This document shows positions 25,682 through 35,083 of a stretch of 64,000 bases of DNA, piece by piece. A program made the position numbers and the translations under genes. The notes under the pieces were generated by a model. That model did not search any database. It saw nothing but the letters and a program-made list of their open reading frames with translations, and had not been told where the DNA came from. Source of the stretch: Nocardioides plantarum (GTDB lineage: Bacteria > Actinomycetota > Actinomycetes > Propionibacteriales > Nocardioidaceae); the NCBI RefSeq assembly GCF_006346395.1, contig NZ_VDMS01000004.1, forward strand, positions 186,001 through 250,000. Reading direction: 5' to 3'. Position 1 is the stretch's first letter; every line of letters begins with the position of its first letter.

Positions 25682-26227
25682 CGCAGTCGACGCTCCAACT
25701 CCACCAAGGCTTCGTCTGATCGGGACTCTCTCCGGCGCGCGACTCGCGGGGTCGGGGTGTCCGCGCGCCTACCATTCCGGGTCTCGCCGTCAAGGACGTC
25801 GCTTCGCTCCGCCGCTACGCGGTCGCTTCGCGATCCTTGACCGCGAGCCTCTCCCGGAATGGCCAGGGCGCAGACAAGGGCGGGCTGCGCCGCGCCCTCG
25901 TCCAGCGCGGATACCCCTGGCCGCCGAACCTGGTGCTTCTACGACGAAGCTTCGTCGTAGAACCGGGAGGTTCGTCGACCCCAGAACACCAGCGGGACCT
26001 GTGAGACCAGTGGGATCACGGGAGGGGCGGGCCCAGCGACCGGCGAGATTCGTCCCCCTCGGGGCTCGCGCGAATCTCGCCGGTCGACCACCCGGACAGC
26101 GGGCGGTGCGCCAGCCACCGAACCCGCCCGCTCAACGGCCCAGACCGGTGGCTCACCCACCGCCCGACCCGAACGCTGTGAGAACCGGCACGAGAAGACG
26201 TCGCTGAAGACCGCAGAACGCCGCGGT
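25682..26227. other. Gene-free structured region with four large inverted repeats
   Basis: No credible gene lies here. Hairpins seen: 25772-25781 plus 25789-25796 pairing with 25834-25841 plus 25853-25862; a perfect 26-bp palindrome at 25937-25962; 14-bp arms 26039-26052 and 26071-26084; imperfect arms at 26101-26119 and about 26146-26164. The row of nested stems could be a structured RNA, a mobile-element remnant or recombination sites. Function unknown. Confidence 0.6.
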
Positions 26228-26318
26228 GGTCTCGAGGCTCGGCGCTAGCGCGCCTCACACCTCGACCGACGTGAAGGGGGTCTCGAGGCTCGGCGCTGGC
26301 GCGCCTCGCACCTCGACC
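26228..26318. repeat. Two copies of GGTCTCGAG...CTCGACC repeat, reversed
   Basis: Copies 26228-26267 and 26279-26318 differ at a few bases and run GGTCTCGAGGCTCGGCGCT to CCTCGACC. On the minus strand they follow the stop of the PPOX gene (26331), the same position and orientation relative to the gene as the copies behind kstR. Confidence 0.88.
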
Positions 26319-26330
26319 GACGTACGACGC

Positions 26331-26825
26331 TCAGAGGAAGGCGGCCGTGGACCCGCCGAGCTCGATGGGGGGCAGGCCGAGCTTGCGGTGGTCCCAGCTG
26401 CGGACGCGGTCGGGGTCGAGGCGGACGACGACGCGGTTCTTGGCCATCAGCTCGACGAACGGCTTGAGCTCCTCGGTGTACGGCGCGTTGTAGCGCTCGA
26501 AGATGTCGACGCACACGTCCCAGACGACGTCGGGGTCCTCGATGATCGTGCCGGTGCCCTCGATCGCGACGCCACGCAGCTGGTCGTAGGTCTCGCCGGC
26601 CTCGACCAGGAAGCTCATCCGGGCGTCGCGGCGCAGGTTGACGACCTTCTGCGACTTGCTCTTGGTCTCGATCCAGATGTGGCCGTCGCGCCAGGCGTAC
26701 CACATGGCGACGAGGTTGACCTGGCCGTCCTTGCCCACGGTGGCCACGGTCGAGGACCGCTGCTGGGTGAGGAAGTCGGAGACCTCGGTGTCGGACATGA
26801 CGATCTGGGAGCGCTGGTTGGCCAC
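26331..26825 (-). CDS. PPOX/flavin-binding split-barrel oxidoreductase
   Basis: 164 residues of the pyridoxamine-phosphate-oxidase-like split barrel: RSSTVATVGKDGQVNLVAMWYAW, then KSQKVVNLRRDARMSFLVE and YDQLRGVAIEGTG. Members use FMN or F420; the PPOX-class F420-dependent branch is likely in actinobacteria but not provable here. GTG 26825 gives the longest form; an internal ATG at 26798 is equally plausible. Last gene of the KstR-box redox operon, 9 bp after an SDR gene. Confidence 0.78.
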   Translation of the reverse strand: MANQRSQIVMSDTEVSDFLTQQRSSTVATVGKDGQVNLVAMWYAWRDGHIWIETKSKSQKVVNLRRDARMSFLVEAGETYDQLRGVAIEGTGTIIEDPDVVWDVCVDIFERYNAPYTEELKPFVELMAKNRVVVRLDPDRVRSWDHRKLGLPPIELGGSTAAFL

Positions 26826-26834
26826 GTCGCGAAC

Positions 26835-27599
26835 CTATCCGCCGAAGCCGTGGGTCGCGGTGACGCCACCGTCGATGGCGATCTCGGCGCCGTTGATGTA
26901 GGTCGCCTCGTCGCTGCCGAGGAAGACGTAGAGCGGGGCGATGTCGTCGGGGGTGCCGACGCGGCGCAGCGGCACCTTCGAGGCGCCGTACTCCATGGCG
27001 AGGTCACCGCCGTGGACCCGGGTCATCGGGGTGTCGATCATGCCGGGGTGGACGCTGTTGGTGCGGATGTTGTACTTCCCGAGCTCGTGCGCGGCCGCCT
27101 TGGTCATGCCGCGGATCGCGAACTTGGTGGCGCCGTACGCCGCGGTGTTGGCCATGCCGGCCAGCCCCTCGGTCGACGAGGAGTTGATGATCGCTCCCCC
27201 GCCATGGGCCCGCATCGTGGGCACGACCGACTGCATGCCGAGCCAGCAGCCGAGCTGGTTGACGCGGAACAGCAGCTCGACCTCGTCGATCGGCATGTCC
27301 TGGATCGAGCCGAAGCGCAGGATGCCGGCGTTGTTGGCCAGGATCGAGACGGGACCGAAGCGCTCGTCGGTGTCGGCGACCAGCGCGGTCCACGACGCCT
27401 GGTCGGACACGTCGTGGTGGGCGAAGTGAGCCGAGTCCCCCAGCTCGGTGGCCAGGTCCGTGCCCTCGTCCTTCGCGACGTCGGCGACGACGACCTTCGC
27501 GCCCTCGGCGACGTAGGCCCGGACGATGCCCGCGCCCTGGCCCATCGCGCCGCCGGTGACGATGGCGACCTTGCCCTGGAGACGGCCCGTGCTGCTCAT
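26835..27599 (-). CDS. SDR oxidoreductase, 3-alpha(20-beta)-HSD/FabG3-like
   Basis: 254 residues. Classical SDR: TGGAMGQGAGIV cofactor loop (about 15-26), NNAG, Ser in INSSSTEG, YGATKFA (Tyr-x3-Lys), then HPGMIDTPMT. The sequence resembles mycobacterial FabG3 (Rv2002), a 20-beta/3-alpha hydroxysteroid dehydrogenase. ATG 27599 overlaps the upstream SDR stop (ATGA). A steroid hydroxyl oxidation role fits the operon, though the exact position on the steroid is unknown. Confidence 0.8.
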   Translation of the reverse strand: MSSTGRLQGKVAIVTGGAMGQGAGIVRAYVAEGAKVVVADVAKDEGTDLATELGDSAHFAHHDVSDQASWTALVADTDERFGPVSILANNAGILRFGSIQDMPIDEVELLFRVNQLGCWLGMQSVVPTMRAHGGGAIINSSSTEGLAGMANTAAYGATKFAIRGMTKAAAHELGKYNIRTNSVHPGMIDTPMTRVHGGDLAMEYGASKVPLRRVGTPDDIAPLYVFLGSDEATYINGAEIAIDGGVTATHGFGG

Positions 27600-28498
27600 G
27601 CCTGCAACCTCATGATCGAGTCGGCGGCGAAGCCGACGGAGGGGTCCCGGTCGGCGAAGTAGCCGCCCAGCTGGTCCGCGAGGTCCTCGGGGGTCCACAC
27701 CGAGCCGGTCTTGTCGAAGCGCTGCTCGACCACGGGCGCCGCGACGAGCGCGACCATGCCGCCGTAGACGACGAACACCTGACCGGTGATCGACTCGGCC
27801 GCCGGCGAGGCGAGGTAGGCGACCAGGGGGGCGACGTGCTCGGCGGAGTAGGGGTCGACGTCCTCGCCAGAGGTGTCCTCGCCGAAGACCTGCGCGGTCA
27901 TCGCGGTCCGGGCGCGGGGGCAGATGGCGTTGGCGCGTACGCCGACCCTGCCGAGACCGCGCGCGGTCGAGAGCGTCAGGGCGGTGATGCCGGCCTTGGC
28001 CGCGGCGTAGTTGGCCTGGCCGGGCGAGCCACCGAGGAACGCCTCGGAGGCGGTGTTGACGATGCGCGCGTAGACCGGCGCGTCGGCGGTCTTGGACGCG
28101 GATCGCCAGTAGGCAGCGGCGTTGCGCGACAGCAGGAAGTGTCCGCGCAGGTGCACGCGGATCACGGCGTCCCACTCGTCGTCGCTCATGTTGAACAGCA
28201 TCCGGTCGCGGGTCATGCCGGCGTTGTTGACGACGATCTCGAGCGAGCCGAAGCCCTCGGTGGCGGCCTCGAGCATCGCCTCGGAGACCCCGGCGTCGGA
28301 CACGTCGCCCTCGACGACGGCGACCTCGGCGCCCAGGCCCCGGATCTCGTCGGCGGCCTCGTCGGCGGCGCCCGGCAGGTCGTTGAGCACGACGCGGGCA
28401 CCGGCCCGGGCCAGCGCCACGGCCTCGGCGCGGCCCAGCCCGGCGCCGGCCCCGGTGACGATCGCGACGCGCCCGTCGAGGTCGGTGGTGCCGCCCAC
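27596..28498 (-). CDS. SDR oxidoreductase, Rv3548c-like
   Basis: 300 residues, longer than a classical SDR. It has TGAGAGLGRAEAVA, NNAGMTRDRMLFN, then YAAAKAGI and a C-terminal extension (FDKTGSVWTPEDLADQL). The extension and NDLPG/RDRM wording resemble M. tuberculosis Rv3548c, encoded in the cholesterol region. GTG 28498 starts 1 nt after the ferredoxin stop. Likely oxidises a hydroxyacyl-CoA or hydroxysteroid; substrate inferred from context. Confidence 0.78.
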   Translation of the reverse strand: MGGTTDLDGRVAIVTGAGAGLGRAEAVALARAGARVVLNDLPGAADEAADEIRGLGAEVAVVEGDVSDAGVSEAMLEAATEGFGSLEIVVNNAGMTRDRMLFNMSDDEWDAVIRVHLRGHFLLSRNAAAYWRSASKTADAPVYARIVNTASEAFLGGSPGQANYAAAKAGITALTLSTARGLGRVGVRANAICPRARTAMTAQVFGEDTSGEDVDPYSAEHVAPLVAYLASPAAESITGQVFVVYGGMVALVAAPVVEQRFDKTGSVWTPEDLADQLGGYFADRDPSVGFAADSIMRLQA

Positions 28499-28499
28499 C

Positions 28500-28700
28500 T
28501 CAGTCGTCCTGCAGCGAGATCGCAGCGCGCGGGCAGGCTGCCACCGCACGCTTGACGTCGTCGAGCGTCTCGGGCGTCGTCTCGTCCGCCTTGACGACGA
28601 GGTAGTCGTCGTCGTCGAGCTCGAAGACCTCCGGCGCCATCGCCTCGCACAGCGCGTTGGACTCGCAGAGGTCGAAGTCGACCTTGATCTTCATGGGCAT
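28500..28700 (-). CDS. Small 3Fe-4S type ferredoxin
   Basis: 66 residues. Cysteines at 12, 18 and 56 with CESNALC and ACP give a single-cluster ferredoxin; the position of the usual fourth cysteine is Asn15. It resembles FdxD (Rv3503c) next to mce4 in M. tuberculosis. It probably passes electrons to a cytochrome P450 or KshA-type oxygenase encoded elsewhere. ATG 28700 or 28694 could be the start; GGAGGG lies just upstream. The reductase gene is 21 bp upstream. Confidence 0.85.
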   Translation of the reverse strand: MPMKIKVDFDLCESNALCEAMAPEVFELDDDDYLVVKADETTPETLDDVKRAVAACPRAAISLQDD

Positions 28701-28721
28701 GCCCTCCTGGGGTGAACGGGT

Positions 28722-29699
28722 CTAGGACGCCTCGGACGAGTGGCCCGGGAACACCTTGGCGCTCGGGTCGATCGCCACGGTGGCGTTGTTGACGGCCGTG
28801 GCGGCCTCGCCGAAGCCGACGGCGATGAGGCGGACCTTGCCGGGGTACTCGGTGATGTCGCCGGCCGCGAAGACCCGCGGCAGGCTGGTCTGCATCGCCG
28901 GGTCGACGCAGATGTGGCGCTTCCTGACCTCGATGCCCCACTGCTGCAGGGGACCCAGGTCGGCGATGAAGCCGAGGGCCGCGACGATCGCCTGGCAGGG
29001 CCGGGTGACGGTCTGGTCGCCGACGGTGATGTCGACCGACTCGACCGTCGTGGCGCCGCGGATCGCGCTGAGCTCGGCCTGGGTGATGATCTCGACCGAG
29101 GAGGCCCGGACCTCCTGGACCGTGCGCTCGTGGGCCCGGAACGCGTCGCGACGGTGCACGAGCGCGACCGACCGGGCGATCGGCTCCAGGTGGAGCGCCC
29201 AGTCGAAGGCGCTGTCGCCGCCGCCGACGATGACGACGTCCTTGCCGGCGTACGGCGCGAAGCTGGGCACGAAGAACTCGAGCCCCCGACCCACCCAGTC
29301 GCCGCCGACGGGCAGCGACCGCGGGGAAAACTTGCCGATGCCGGCGGTGATGATGACCGCTCCGGCCCGCACCACGGTGTCGTCGTCGAGGCCGACGGTC
29401 ACGCCGTCGTCGTCGGTCGCCAGCGTCGTGGCCGTGCGGTCGAGGAGGTAGACGGGCTTGGCGGTGTTGGCCTGCTCGACCAGACCGGCGACCAGGTCGC
29501 GGCCCTTGATCGACGGGAACCCCGCGACGTCGAGGATCTGCTTCTCGGGGTACATCGCCGTGATCTGGCCGCCCAGCTCGGGCAGCGAGTCGACGACCGC
29601 GATCCGGTGACCGCGGAACCCCGCGTAGTAGGCGGCGTAGAGCCCGGTCGGGCCGGCCCCGATGATCAGCAGGTCGACGTCCTCGGTGCTCGCGGTCAC
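28722..29699 (-). CDS. Ferredoxin-NAD(P)+ reductase, thioredoxin-reductase-like type
   Basis: 325 residues. It has a FAD motif [16 protein letters not shown] near 12-27 and an NADPH motif [14 protein letters not shown] near 155, with [12 protein letters not shown] after it. It lacks the thioredoxin reductase CxxC and so fits the TrxR-like ferredoxin reductases. It likely feeds the ferredoxin encoded next. GTG 29699 is 37 bp after a KstR box. First gene of a five-gene operon. Confidence 0.85.
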   Translation of the reverse strand: MTASTEDVDLLIIGAGPTGLYAAYYAGFRGHRIAVVDSLPELGGQITAMYPEKQILDVAGFPSIKGRDLVAGLVEQANTAKPVYLLDRTATTLATDDDGVTVGLDDDTVVRAGAVIITAGIGKFSPRSLPVGGDWVGRGLEFFVPSFAPYAGKDVVIVGGGDSAFDWALHLEPIARSVALVHRRDAFRAHERTVQEVRASSVEIITQAELSAIRGATTVESVDITVGDQTVTRPCQAIVAALGFIADLGPLQQWGIEVRKRHICVDPAMQTSLPRVFAAGDITEYPGKVRLIAVGFGEAATAVNNATVAIDPSAKVFPGHSSEAS

Positions 29700-29735
29700 A
29701 CGGCCATCCTTCGGGAGTCGGGCTTGCTGACCAAG

Positions 29736-29749
29736 TGGAACGTGTTCTA
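29736..29749. promoter_or_regulatory. KstR box, ferredoxin reductase operon
   Basis: TGGAACGTGTTCTA fits TnnAACnnGTTnnA exactly. It lies between the last mce-operon gene (stop 29764) and the reductase start (29699), so it makes the redox operon a separate KstR unit. No strong -10 is visible; TTGGTC is a weak candidate. Confidence 0.82.
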
Positions 29750-29763
29750 GTTCCGGCCGAACC

Positions 29764-30540
29764 CTACAACGCCTCCAACCGGGAGACCAGCCACCCGTCC
29801 GACGTGTTGGTCATCGTCACCGTGACCCGGTACTGCACCGGCTGCACGCCGCCGCGGCTGCCCTTGCGGGTCGTCTGGGTGAGGAACAGCAGCGCCACGA
29901 CCTCGTCGTCGGTCGCGGTCACGACGCCCTGCGCCGAGATGTCGATGACGACCTCGGTCTGCTGGGCGACGAACTGCTTCTTGATGTCGGCCTTGGTCTG
30001 GCGGTACTTCTCGGCGAACGGCTCGGTCATCGTCGCGGTCGCCTTGGCGACCTGGGCGTCGTAGTCCTTCGAGGAACCGGCGAGGATCAGCGTGGCCGCG
30101 GTCGCTGCCTGGTCGACGACGCGGCGCACCTCGAGGTCGGGTGCCTGCACGGGCCGCTCGGCCGTCAGCGGTGTCGGGTCGGGCTCGTGGTCGGAGGCGA
30201 GGTAGACGACCTCCCCCGCCCCCAGGGCCAGCAGCAGCACCACGACCGCGATCAGCACCCCCAGCGGACGGCGCCGACTGTCGGGCTCGTCGGGCTCGTC
30301 GTACGACGCCGCGACCGCGGGCGGGTCGTCGGCGACGACCGGCTCCGCGGAGCGCTTGCGCAGGTCGACCTCGGGGGCCGCAGGGACCTCGTCGAGCGCG
30401 GTGACCTCGACCTCGGCCACCTCGTCGACCCCATCGATCCCCTCGACCTCCGGGGCGCCGGGCCGGCTCCCGGCGACGCGACGCGGGCGCGAGGTGGGGG
30501 CACGGGCCGGGCGCGAGGGCTTGCGCGGTGACTGGCTCAT
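29764..30540 (-). CDS. Mce-associated membrane protein
   Basis: 258 residues. It has a proline/arginine-rich cytoplasmic N-terminus of about 90 residues, an acidic stretch, one transmembrane helix near 94-116 ([22 protein letters not shown]), and an NTF2-like periplasmic domain ([22 protein letters not shown]). This is the usual layout of the Mas proteins that follow mceF and stabilise the transporter. ATG 30540, 7 nt after the previous stop. Last gene of the mce operon. Confidence 0.82.
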   Translation of the reverse strand: MSQSPRKPSRPARAPTSRPRRVAGSRPGAPEVEGIDGVDEVAEVEVTALDEVPAAPEVDLRKRSAEPVVADDPPAVAASYDEPDEPDSRRRPLGVLIAVVVLLLALGAGEVVYLASDHEPDPTPLTAERPVQAPDLEVRRVVDQAATAATLILAGSSKDYDAQVAKATATMTEPFAEKYRQTKADIKKQFVAQQTEVVIDISAQGVVTATDDEVVALLFLTQTTRKGSRGGVQPVQYRVTVTMTNTSDGWLVSRLEAL

Positions 30541-30547
30541 CGCGTCG

Positions 30548-31084
30548 TCACCCCACGAACTGCAGGTCGTTGGCCAGCCAGGCGCCGTCGCGACGCACCA
30601 GCTTGACCAGGAGGCGGAAGTTGCGGACCTGCGTCGTCTCACCGGTCTGGGCGTTGGCGACCTTGCCCTCGGTCGCGACCAGGACGCTGGCGCTGTCGGC
30701 GTCGATGTCGTCGACGGCGGACACCGCGACCTTGCCGGTGAGGACCGACTTGAAGGTCGTCACGAGCTCGACGAGGCTGTCGGAGGAGGCCTTGTACTGG
30801 TCCAGGAAGGTCCCGGTGGCGGTCGCCGCGACCGCGTCGAAGCTCTTCTTCGGTGACCGGTAGTCGATGTTGACCAGGGCGGTGGCCGTCGCCTCGGCTG
30901 CCTTCTTGGCCTCGCCGTAGCGGTCCTGCTCGGCCAGGGACGGTGCGCGCCGGTCCGGGTCGTCGTCGCCGCGGGCCTGCTCGACCACCAGCACCGCGCC
31001 CACGACGCAGGCGCACGCCAGGACGACCGCGAGGACCAGCAGCACCCGCGCCGCGCTCGGTCGACCGCCTGTCATCCGCCTCAT
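30548..31084 (-). CDS. Mce-associated membrane protein
   Basis: 178 residues: one N-terminal transmembrane helix (about 13-35) and an extracytoplasmic NTF2-like domain (YGEAKKAAEATATALVNIDY, then DQYKASSDSLVELV). Equivalent to Rv3493c-type Mas proteins after mce4F. ATG 31084 overlaps the mceF stop (ATGA); the internal ATG at 31075 is possible. Confidence 0.82.
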   Translation of the reverse strand: MRRMTGGRPSAARVLLVLAVVLACACVVGAVLVVEQARGDDDPDRRAPSLAEQDRYGEAKKAAEATATALVNIDYRSPKKSFDAVAATATGTFLDQYKASSDSLVELVTTFKSVLTGKVAVSAVDDIDADSASVLVATEGKVANAQTGETTQVRNFRLLVKLVRRDGAWLANDLQFVG

Positions 31085-32418
31085 CGGCCGACCTCCGTGC
31101 TGGTCCCCGTGCTGGTCCCCGTGCCGGTCGGGCTCGCGAGCGGGCCGACCAGCAACCACTTCCAGGAGTCGTCGCCGAGGATCGACAGGTCACCGGCGGC
31201 GCCGAACCGCACCGGGTCGCCGTGCTCGTCGACGACCCCGTCCACGAGGCCGGTCGACGGGTCGTAGGTGCCGGACACGGCCCCGTCGGCGTACTGCTTG
31301 GCCGACGAGTTGTTGCCCGGGTTGCCGGGGGTGCCGGGGACGTGGGGGGTACCGCGCTGCACGAAGGGCGCTCCGCTCTTGCACTGGGCCGGATAGATCG
31401 GGGCGTCGCCGAGCTCGTCGCCACGACGCCAGTCGGCACTGGGCTTGTAGCCCTCGACGCACGGCGGGACGCTGTAGTCGAACTGCAGGTTGACGTGACC
31501 GTAGCCGTCGGGCGGCGAGCCGGTGAACCCGCCGGCGATGACCCGCGGGAACGTCACGAGGAGCTGCTCGACGCCGTCGAGGTGCGAGACCACGACCTGG
31601 TTGACGGTGACCAGGTCGCTCAGCAGGACCGGCAGCGTGGGCCCGAGGTCGCGAAGCAGGGCACGGACCTCACGGGCCGCCGGCGGGGTGTCGTCGAGGA
31701 CCGTGCGGATGTCGCCGTCGGAGCGCCGCAGTGCGTCGGTCAGGTCGGCGAGATCGCGGGAGAACGACGTGATGTTGTCGCCGCTGTGGCGCTGGGTGCG
31801 CAGCACGGTGCGCGCGGACTCGAGGAGCTGCACGGTCTCGTCGGTGTGGGCGGCGGCGTCGTCGATGAACGCGCCGCCGTCGTCGATCAGCTGCTGCAGC
31901 GGCCGGCCGGTGTCGACGAACATGTCGCCCAGCTCACGGATCAGTACCTTCAGGCTGCGCTGGTCGACGGAGTTGACGAAGCGGTCGAGCGAGACGAGCA
32001 GGTCGGCCTCGTCGACGGGCAGCGAGGCGGCCGAGCCCTTCATCCGGCTGCCGTCCTCGGCGTACGGCGGCTTGGCGTCGGGCGGCTCGAAGTCGAGGTA
32101 CTGCTCGCCGACGGCCGAGAGGTTGTGGACGTACATCGGCGAGTCGAGCGGGATCTGCACGCCCTCCTCGATGCTGAGCTCGAGCGCGACCCCGGTGCGG
32201 GTCGTGTCCATGGCGCTGACCTTGCCGATCTTGGTGCCGCGGTAGGTCACCTCGCTGCCCTCGAAGAGCCCGCCGGAGGTCGGCAGGTCGACGTGGACGG
32301 TGTAGCCGCGACCGAGGACGCGGTCGACCAGGCCGAGGTAGGCCGCAGCGACGTAGACGACGCCGACGGCGGAGAGCACGACGAAGGCGAGCAGCCGGAT
32401 GCGGACGGCGCGCGTCAT
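31081..32418 (-). CDS. mceF: MCE/MlaD family protein MceF
   Basis: 445 residues. One N-terminal helix (about 8-27), then the MlaD domain (LPTSGGLFEGSEVTYRGTKIGKV) and a long helical region. The C-terminus is low-complexity (GTGTSTGTSTE), encoded by short tandem repeats. One of six non-identical subunits of the Mce4-type tunnel that brings sterols to the YrbE permease. ATG 32418 overlaps the mceE stop. Confidence 0.88.
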   Translation of the reverse strand: MTRAVRIRLLAFVVLSAVGVVYVAAAYLGLVDRVLGRGYTVHVDLPTSGGLFEGSEVTYRGTKIGKVSAMDTTRTGVALELSIEEGVQIPLDSPMYVHNLSAVGEQYLDFEPPDAKPPYAEDGSRMKGSAASLPVDEADLLVSLDRFVNSVDQRSLKVLIRELGDMFVDTGRPLQQLIDDGGAFIDDAAAHTDETVQLLESARTVLRTQRHSGDNITSFSRDLADLTDALRRSDGDIRTVLDDTPPAAREVRALLRDLGPTLPVLLSDLVTVNQVVVSHLDGVEQLLVTFPRVIAGGFTGSPPDGYGHVNLQFDYSVPPCVEGYKPSADWRRGDELGDAPIYPAQCKSGAPFVQRGTPHVPGTPGNPGNNSSAKQYADGAVSGTYDPSTGLVDGVVDEHGDPVRFGAAGDLSILGDDSWKWLLVGPLASPTGTGTSTGTSTEVGR

Positions 32419-33827
32419 GAAGTCGCCCCCTCGAAGAGGGTGTCGTTGTCGGCCCGGGGCGCCGGGTCGCCGCTGGAGAGGGCCGAGCTCAGCCGGCCCA
32501 GGCCGAGGTCGGGCAGGTCGGGCAGACCCGACGAGCCGGACGAGCCCGACGAGCCCGACGACGCGGAGCCGCTGCTGCGCCCCCCGAGCCCCCCGAGCCC
32601 GCCCAGGCCGTCGACGAGGTCGCCGACCGGGCCAAGCGCCCGGCAGACCGGCTTGGTGCGCCACTGCGCGGTCTGGCACCGCTTGATCAGGCGGGGCAGG
32701 AGGTTGAGCGAGCTGAGCACGGCGCGGCACGACGCGGAGCCGATCGACCCGCTGCGCAGGCACGCCGTCACCCGGTCGAGGTCGGCGGCCGACAGCGGCA
32801 GGTCGAGGCCGAGGTCGTCGAGCACGCCGCCGGGGGGCAGGAAGTTCTCGAGGTTGATGTCGGCGCGGATCGAGGTGTTGGCGTAGTCGCCGAGCACGAT
32901 CTCGGAGGCCTCCTTCGGGAACGGGAAGCTCACCAGCAGGTTGAGGCCGGGGGCCAGGGAGTCGCCGGCGGCGCTGAGGTTGGACACGACGGGCTCGAGG
33001 TCGCGCAGCTGGGCGAGCAGGTCGTCCTTGCTCGCACGGATCACGCGGGTGCCGACGACGCCGAGGCGGTCGAGCGAGGCCAGCATGCCGACGAGCTCGT
33101 CGGTCTGCTGCCCGAGCACGTCGATCGCCGGACCGGTCACGTCGAGGGCGTCCGTGATCGTCTTCTTCTCGCGGTTGAGCGTCGAGGTCAGGTTGTTGAG
33201 CGACTCCAGCGCGCGGATGATGTCGGCCTTCTGGTCGTCGAGGGTGCCGACGAAGCGGTCGAGGTTGCCGAGCAGGCTGCGCAGCTCCTTCTCGCGCCCG
33301 CTCATGGCAGCGTTGAGCTCGCGGGTGATCGTGCCGAGCTGGGCCACCCCGCCCCCGCTGAGCAGGCTGGCCAGCGCACCGAGGACCTCCTCGACCTCCG
33401 GGTTGCGCCCGGTCTGGTCCAGGCCGAGCTTGTCCTTCGGGTTGTCGCCGAGCCGCCCCACGGGGGCGGTGTCGGTGGGCGGCTCCAGGGCGACGTACTT
33501 CTCGCCGAGGAGGCTGACCTGGCGGATCTCCGCGATCGCGTTGTCCGGCAGCACGATGTCGTCGCGCACCCGCAGCGTCACCTGGGCGTGCCAGCCCACC
33601 CGCTCGACCTCGGTCACCTCGCCGACGGTGACGTCGTCGACCATGACGGGTGAGCGGGGCACCACGTTGAGGATGTCCTCGAACTCCGCGGTCACCTCGT
33701 AGGACTCGTCGGCATCGACCGGCGAGCCGGGCAGCGGCAGGTCGTAGGCACCGTCGAAGTCGCACGCGGTCAACCCGGTGGCCAGCAGGACCCCGGTGAG
33801 CGCGCCGGCGAGCACCCGGCGCCTCAC
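32415..33827 (-). CDS. mceE: MCE family lipoprotein MceE
   Basis: 470 residues. The signal peptide ends in a lipobox LTAC (Cys22), marking the lipid-anchored subunit found in every mce operon. The MlaD domain ([16 protein letters not shown]) follows, then a helical region. The C-terminus has a Gly/Ser run ([15 protein letters not shown]) from tandem repeats. GTG 33827 overlaps the mceD stop as GTGA. Confidence 0.88.
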   Translation of the reverse strand: MRRRVLAGALTGVLLATGLTACDFDGAYDLPLPGSPVDADESYEVTAEFEDILNVVPRSPVMVDDVTVGEVTEVERVGWHAQVTLRVRDDIVLPDNAIAEIRQVSLLGEKYVALEPPTDTAPVGRLGDNPKDKLGLDQTGRNPEVEEVLGALASLLSGGGVAQLGTITRELNAAMSGREKELRSLLGNLDRFVGTLDDQKADIIRALESLNNLTSTLNREKKTITDALDVTGPAIDVLGQQTDELVGMLASLDRLGVVGTRVIRASKDDLLAQLRDLEPVVSNLSAAGDSLAPGLNLLVSFPFPKEASEIVLGDYANTSIRADINLENFLPPGGVLDDLGLDLPLSAADLDRVTACLRSGSIGSASCRAVLSSLNLLPRLIKRCQTAQWRTKPVCRALGPVGDLVDGLGGLGGLGGRSSGSASSGSSGSSGSSGLPDLPDLGLGRLSSALSSGDPAPRADNDTLFEGATS

Positions 33828-35083
33828 GAGGCACCTCCGGCGAGGAGCTCGGCGAACGTCGGGGGCTCGTCGCTGGTGAACGCGCCGCCCGACCCGGACT
33901 GCGTCGTCGGCTGGGTCGTCGACCGGGTCGCGGTGGTGCCGACCGGGGCCGTGCCGGACCGCGGCGAGCTGCCCGGCACGGAGGGCAGTGCCGGCGGGAT
34001 GGTGCCGACCTGGCCGGTCACCGGCTCGAGCAGGGCCTCGAAGAGGTCGCAGGCGAGGTCCTTGCTGATCTTGGGGAGGTCGGACTGCTGCACCACCAGG
34101 CACAGGAAGCCGTCGGCATCGGCGACGTTGCCGGTGACGCCGATGCGGGAGCCGACCGAGCCTGACTGGGAGTTGTAGGCGAGCACGAGGTTGCCGATGG
34201 CGACGGGCGCGACGTCGAGCGCGGTGTCGAGGCTCCCCTTCTCCGAGGCGATGGCGCGTACGACGCGGCTCAGCTTGCGCACGTCGGTGGCCAGCGCCTT
34301 GCGGTTGTCCTTGACGAACGAGCGCACGCTCCCGACGGTGTCGGCGACGGCGGCCAGCGTGGCCCGCAGCTCACCGCGCTCGTCGGACAGCTGCTTGCTC
34401 ACGTCGGCCAGGTCGGACATGAACGCCCGCACGAGCTTGTCGTTGTCGGCCAGCGTCGTGGTGAACTCCGCCAGCTCGCTCACCGTGGCGAACAGGTCCC
34501 CGCTGCTGTGGCTGAAGGCCGTCGCGGCCGACGCGAGGTTGCGCAGCATCTCGTTGCCGGCCTTGCCCTGGCCGTCGAGGGCGCCGGCGCCGGCCTTCAG
34601 CAGGTGGTTGAGGGTGCCGTCGGCGTTGACCCCGTTGGGTCCCAGCGTGGTGGTGAGGTCGCGCAGGGCGGCGTAGATGCGGTCGAGCTCGACGGGCACG
34701 GCGGTCTGGGCCAGCGGCAGGTCGTGGCCGTCGGCCATCACCTTGTCGCCCTTCTTCCAGACCGGGGTCAGCTGCACGAAGCGGTCGGCCACCAGGGTCG
34801 GGGTGACGATGACCGCCTTGGCGTCCGCGGGCAGGTCGACGGTGCCGTCGTAGGACATCTCGACCCGGATGGAGCGCCCCTCGGGGGTGACCTCGGTGAC
34901 CTTGCCGACGGTGACGCCGAGGACCTTGACGTCGCTGCCCTCGTAGATGCTGACGGCGCGGTCGAAGTGGGCCGTCACCGTCTTGTCCTCTACGGCGTTG
35001 CTGCGGTCGACGAGCAGGAATCCGACGGCGACGAGCACGACGATCAGCAGGATCGCCGTACGGGTGGTGAGCAGACCCCTCAT
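33824..35083 (-). CDS. mceD: MCE family protein MceD
   Basis: 419 residues: N-terminal transmembrane helix (about 9-25), MlaD domain ([21 protein letters not shown] near 46-66), helical middle, and a C-terminus rich in Ser/Thr/Gly/Pro. Part of the hexameric Mce tunnel. Start ATG 35083 overlaps the mceC stop. Confidence 0.88.
   Translation of the reverse strand: MRGLLTTRTAILLIVVLVAVGFLLVDRSNAVEDKTVTAHFDRAVSIYEGSDVKVLGVTVGKVTEVTPEGRSIRVEMSYDGTVDLPADAKAVIVTPTLVADRFVQLTPVWKKGDKVMADGHDLPLAQTAVPVELDRIYAALRDLTTTLGPNGVNADGTLNHLLKAGAGALDGQGKAGNEMLRNLASAATAFSHSSGDLFATVSELAEFTTTLADNDKLVRAFMSDLADVSKQLSDERGELRATLAAVADTVGSVRSFVKDNRKALATDVRKLSRVVRAIASEKGSLDTALDVAPVAIGNLVLAYNSQSGSVGSRIGVTGNVADADGFLCLVVQQSDLPKISKDLACDLFEALLEPVTGQVGTIPPALPSVPGSSPRSGTAPVGTTATRSTTQPTTQSGSGGAFTSDEPPTFAELLAGGAS

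Noticed and set aside
25647..26207. Possible 186-codon gene in the structured region
   Set aside because: It begins inside a repeat, reads through several perfect palindromes and has proline/arginine-rich low-complexity content.
32415..32580. Frameshift at the mceE C-terminus
   Set aside because: The Gly/Ser tail looks odd, but the frame stays open and the stop overlaps the mceF start as in the rest of the operon.
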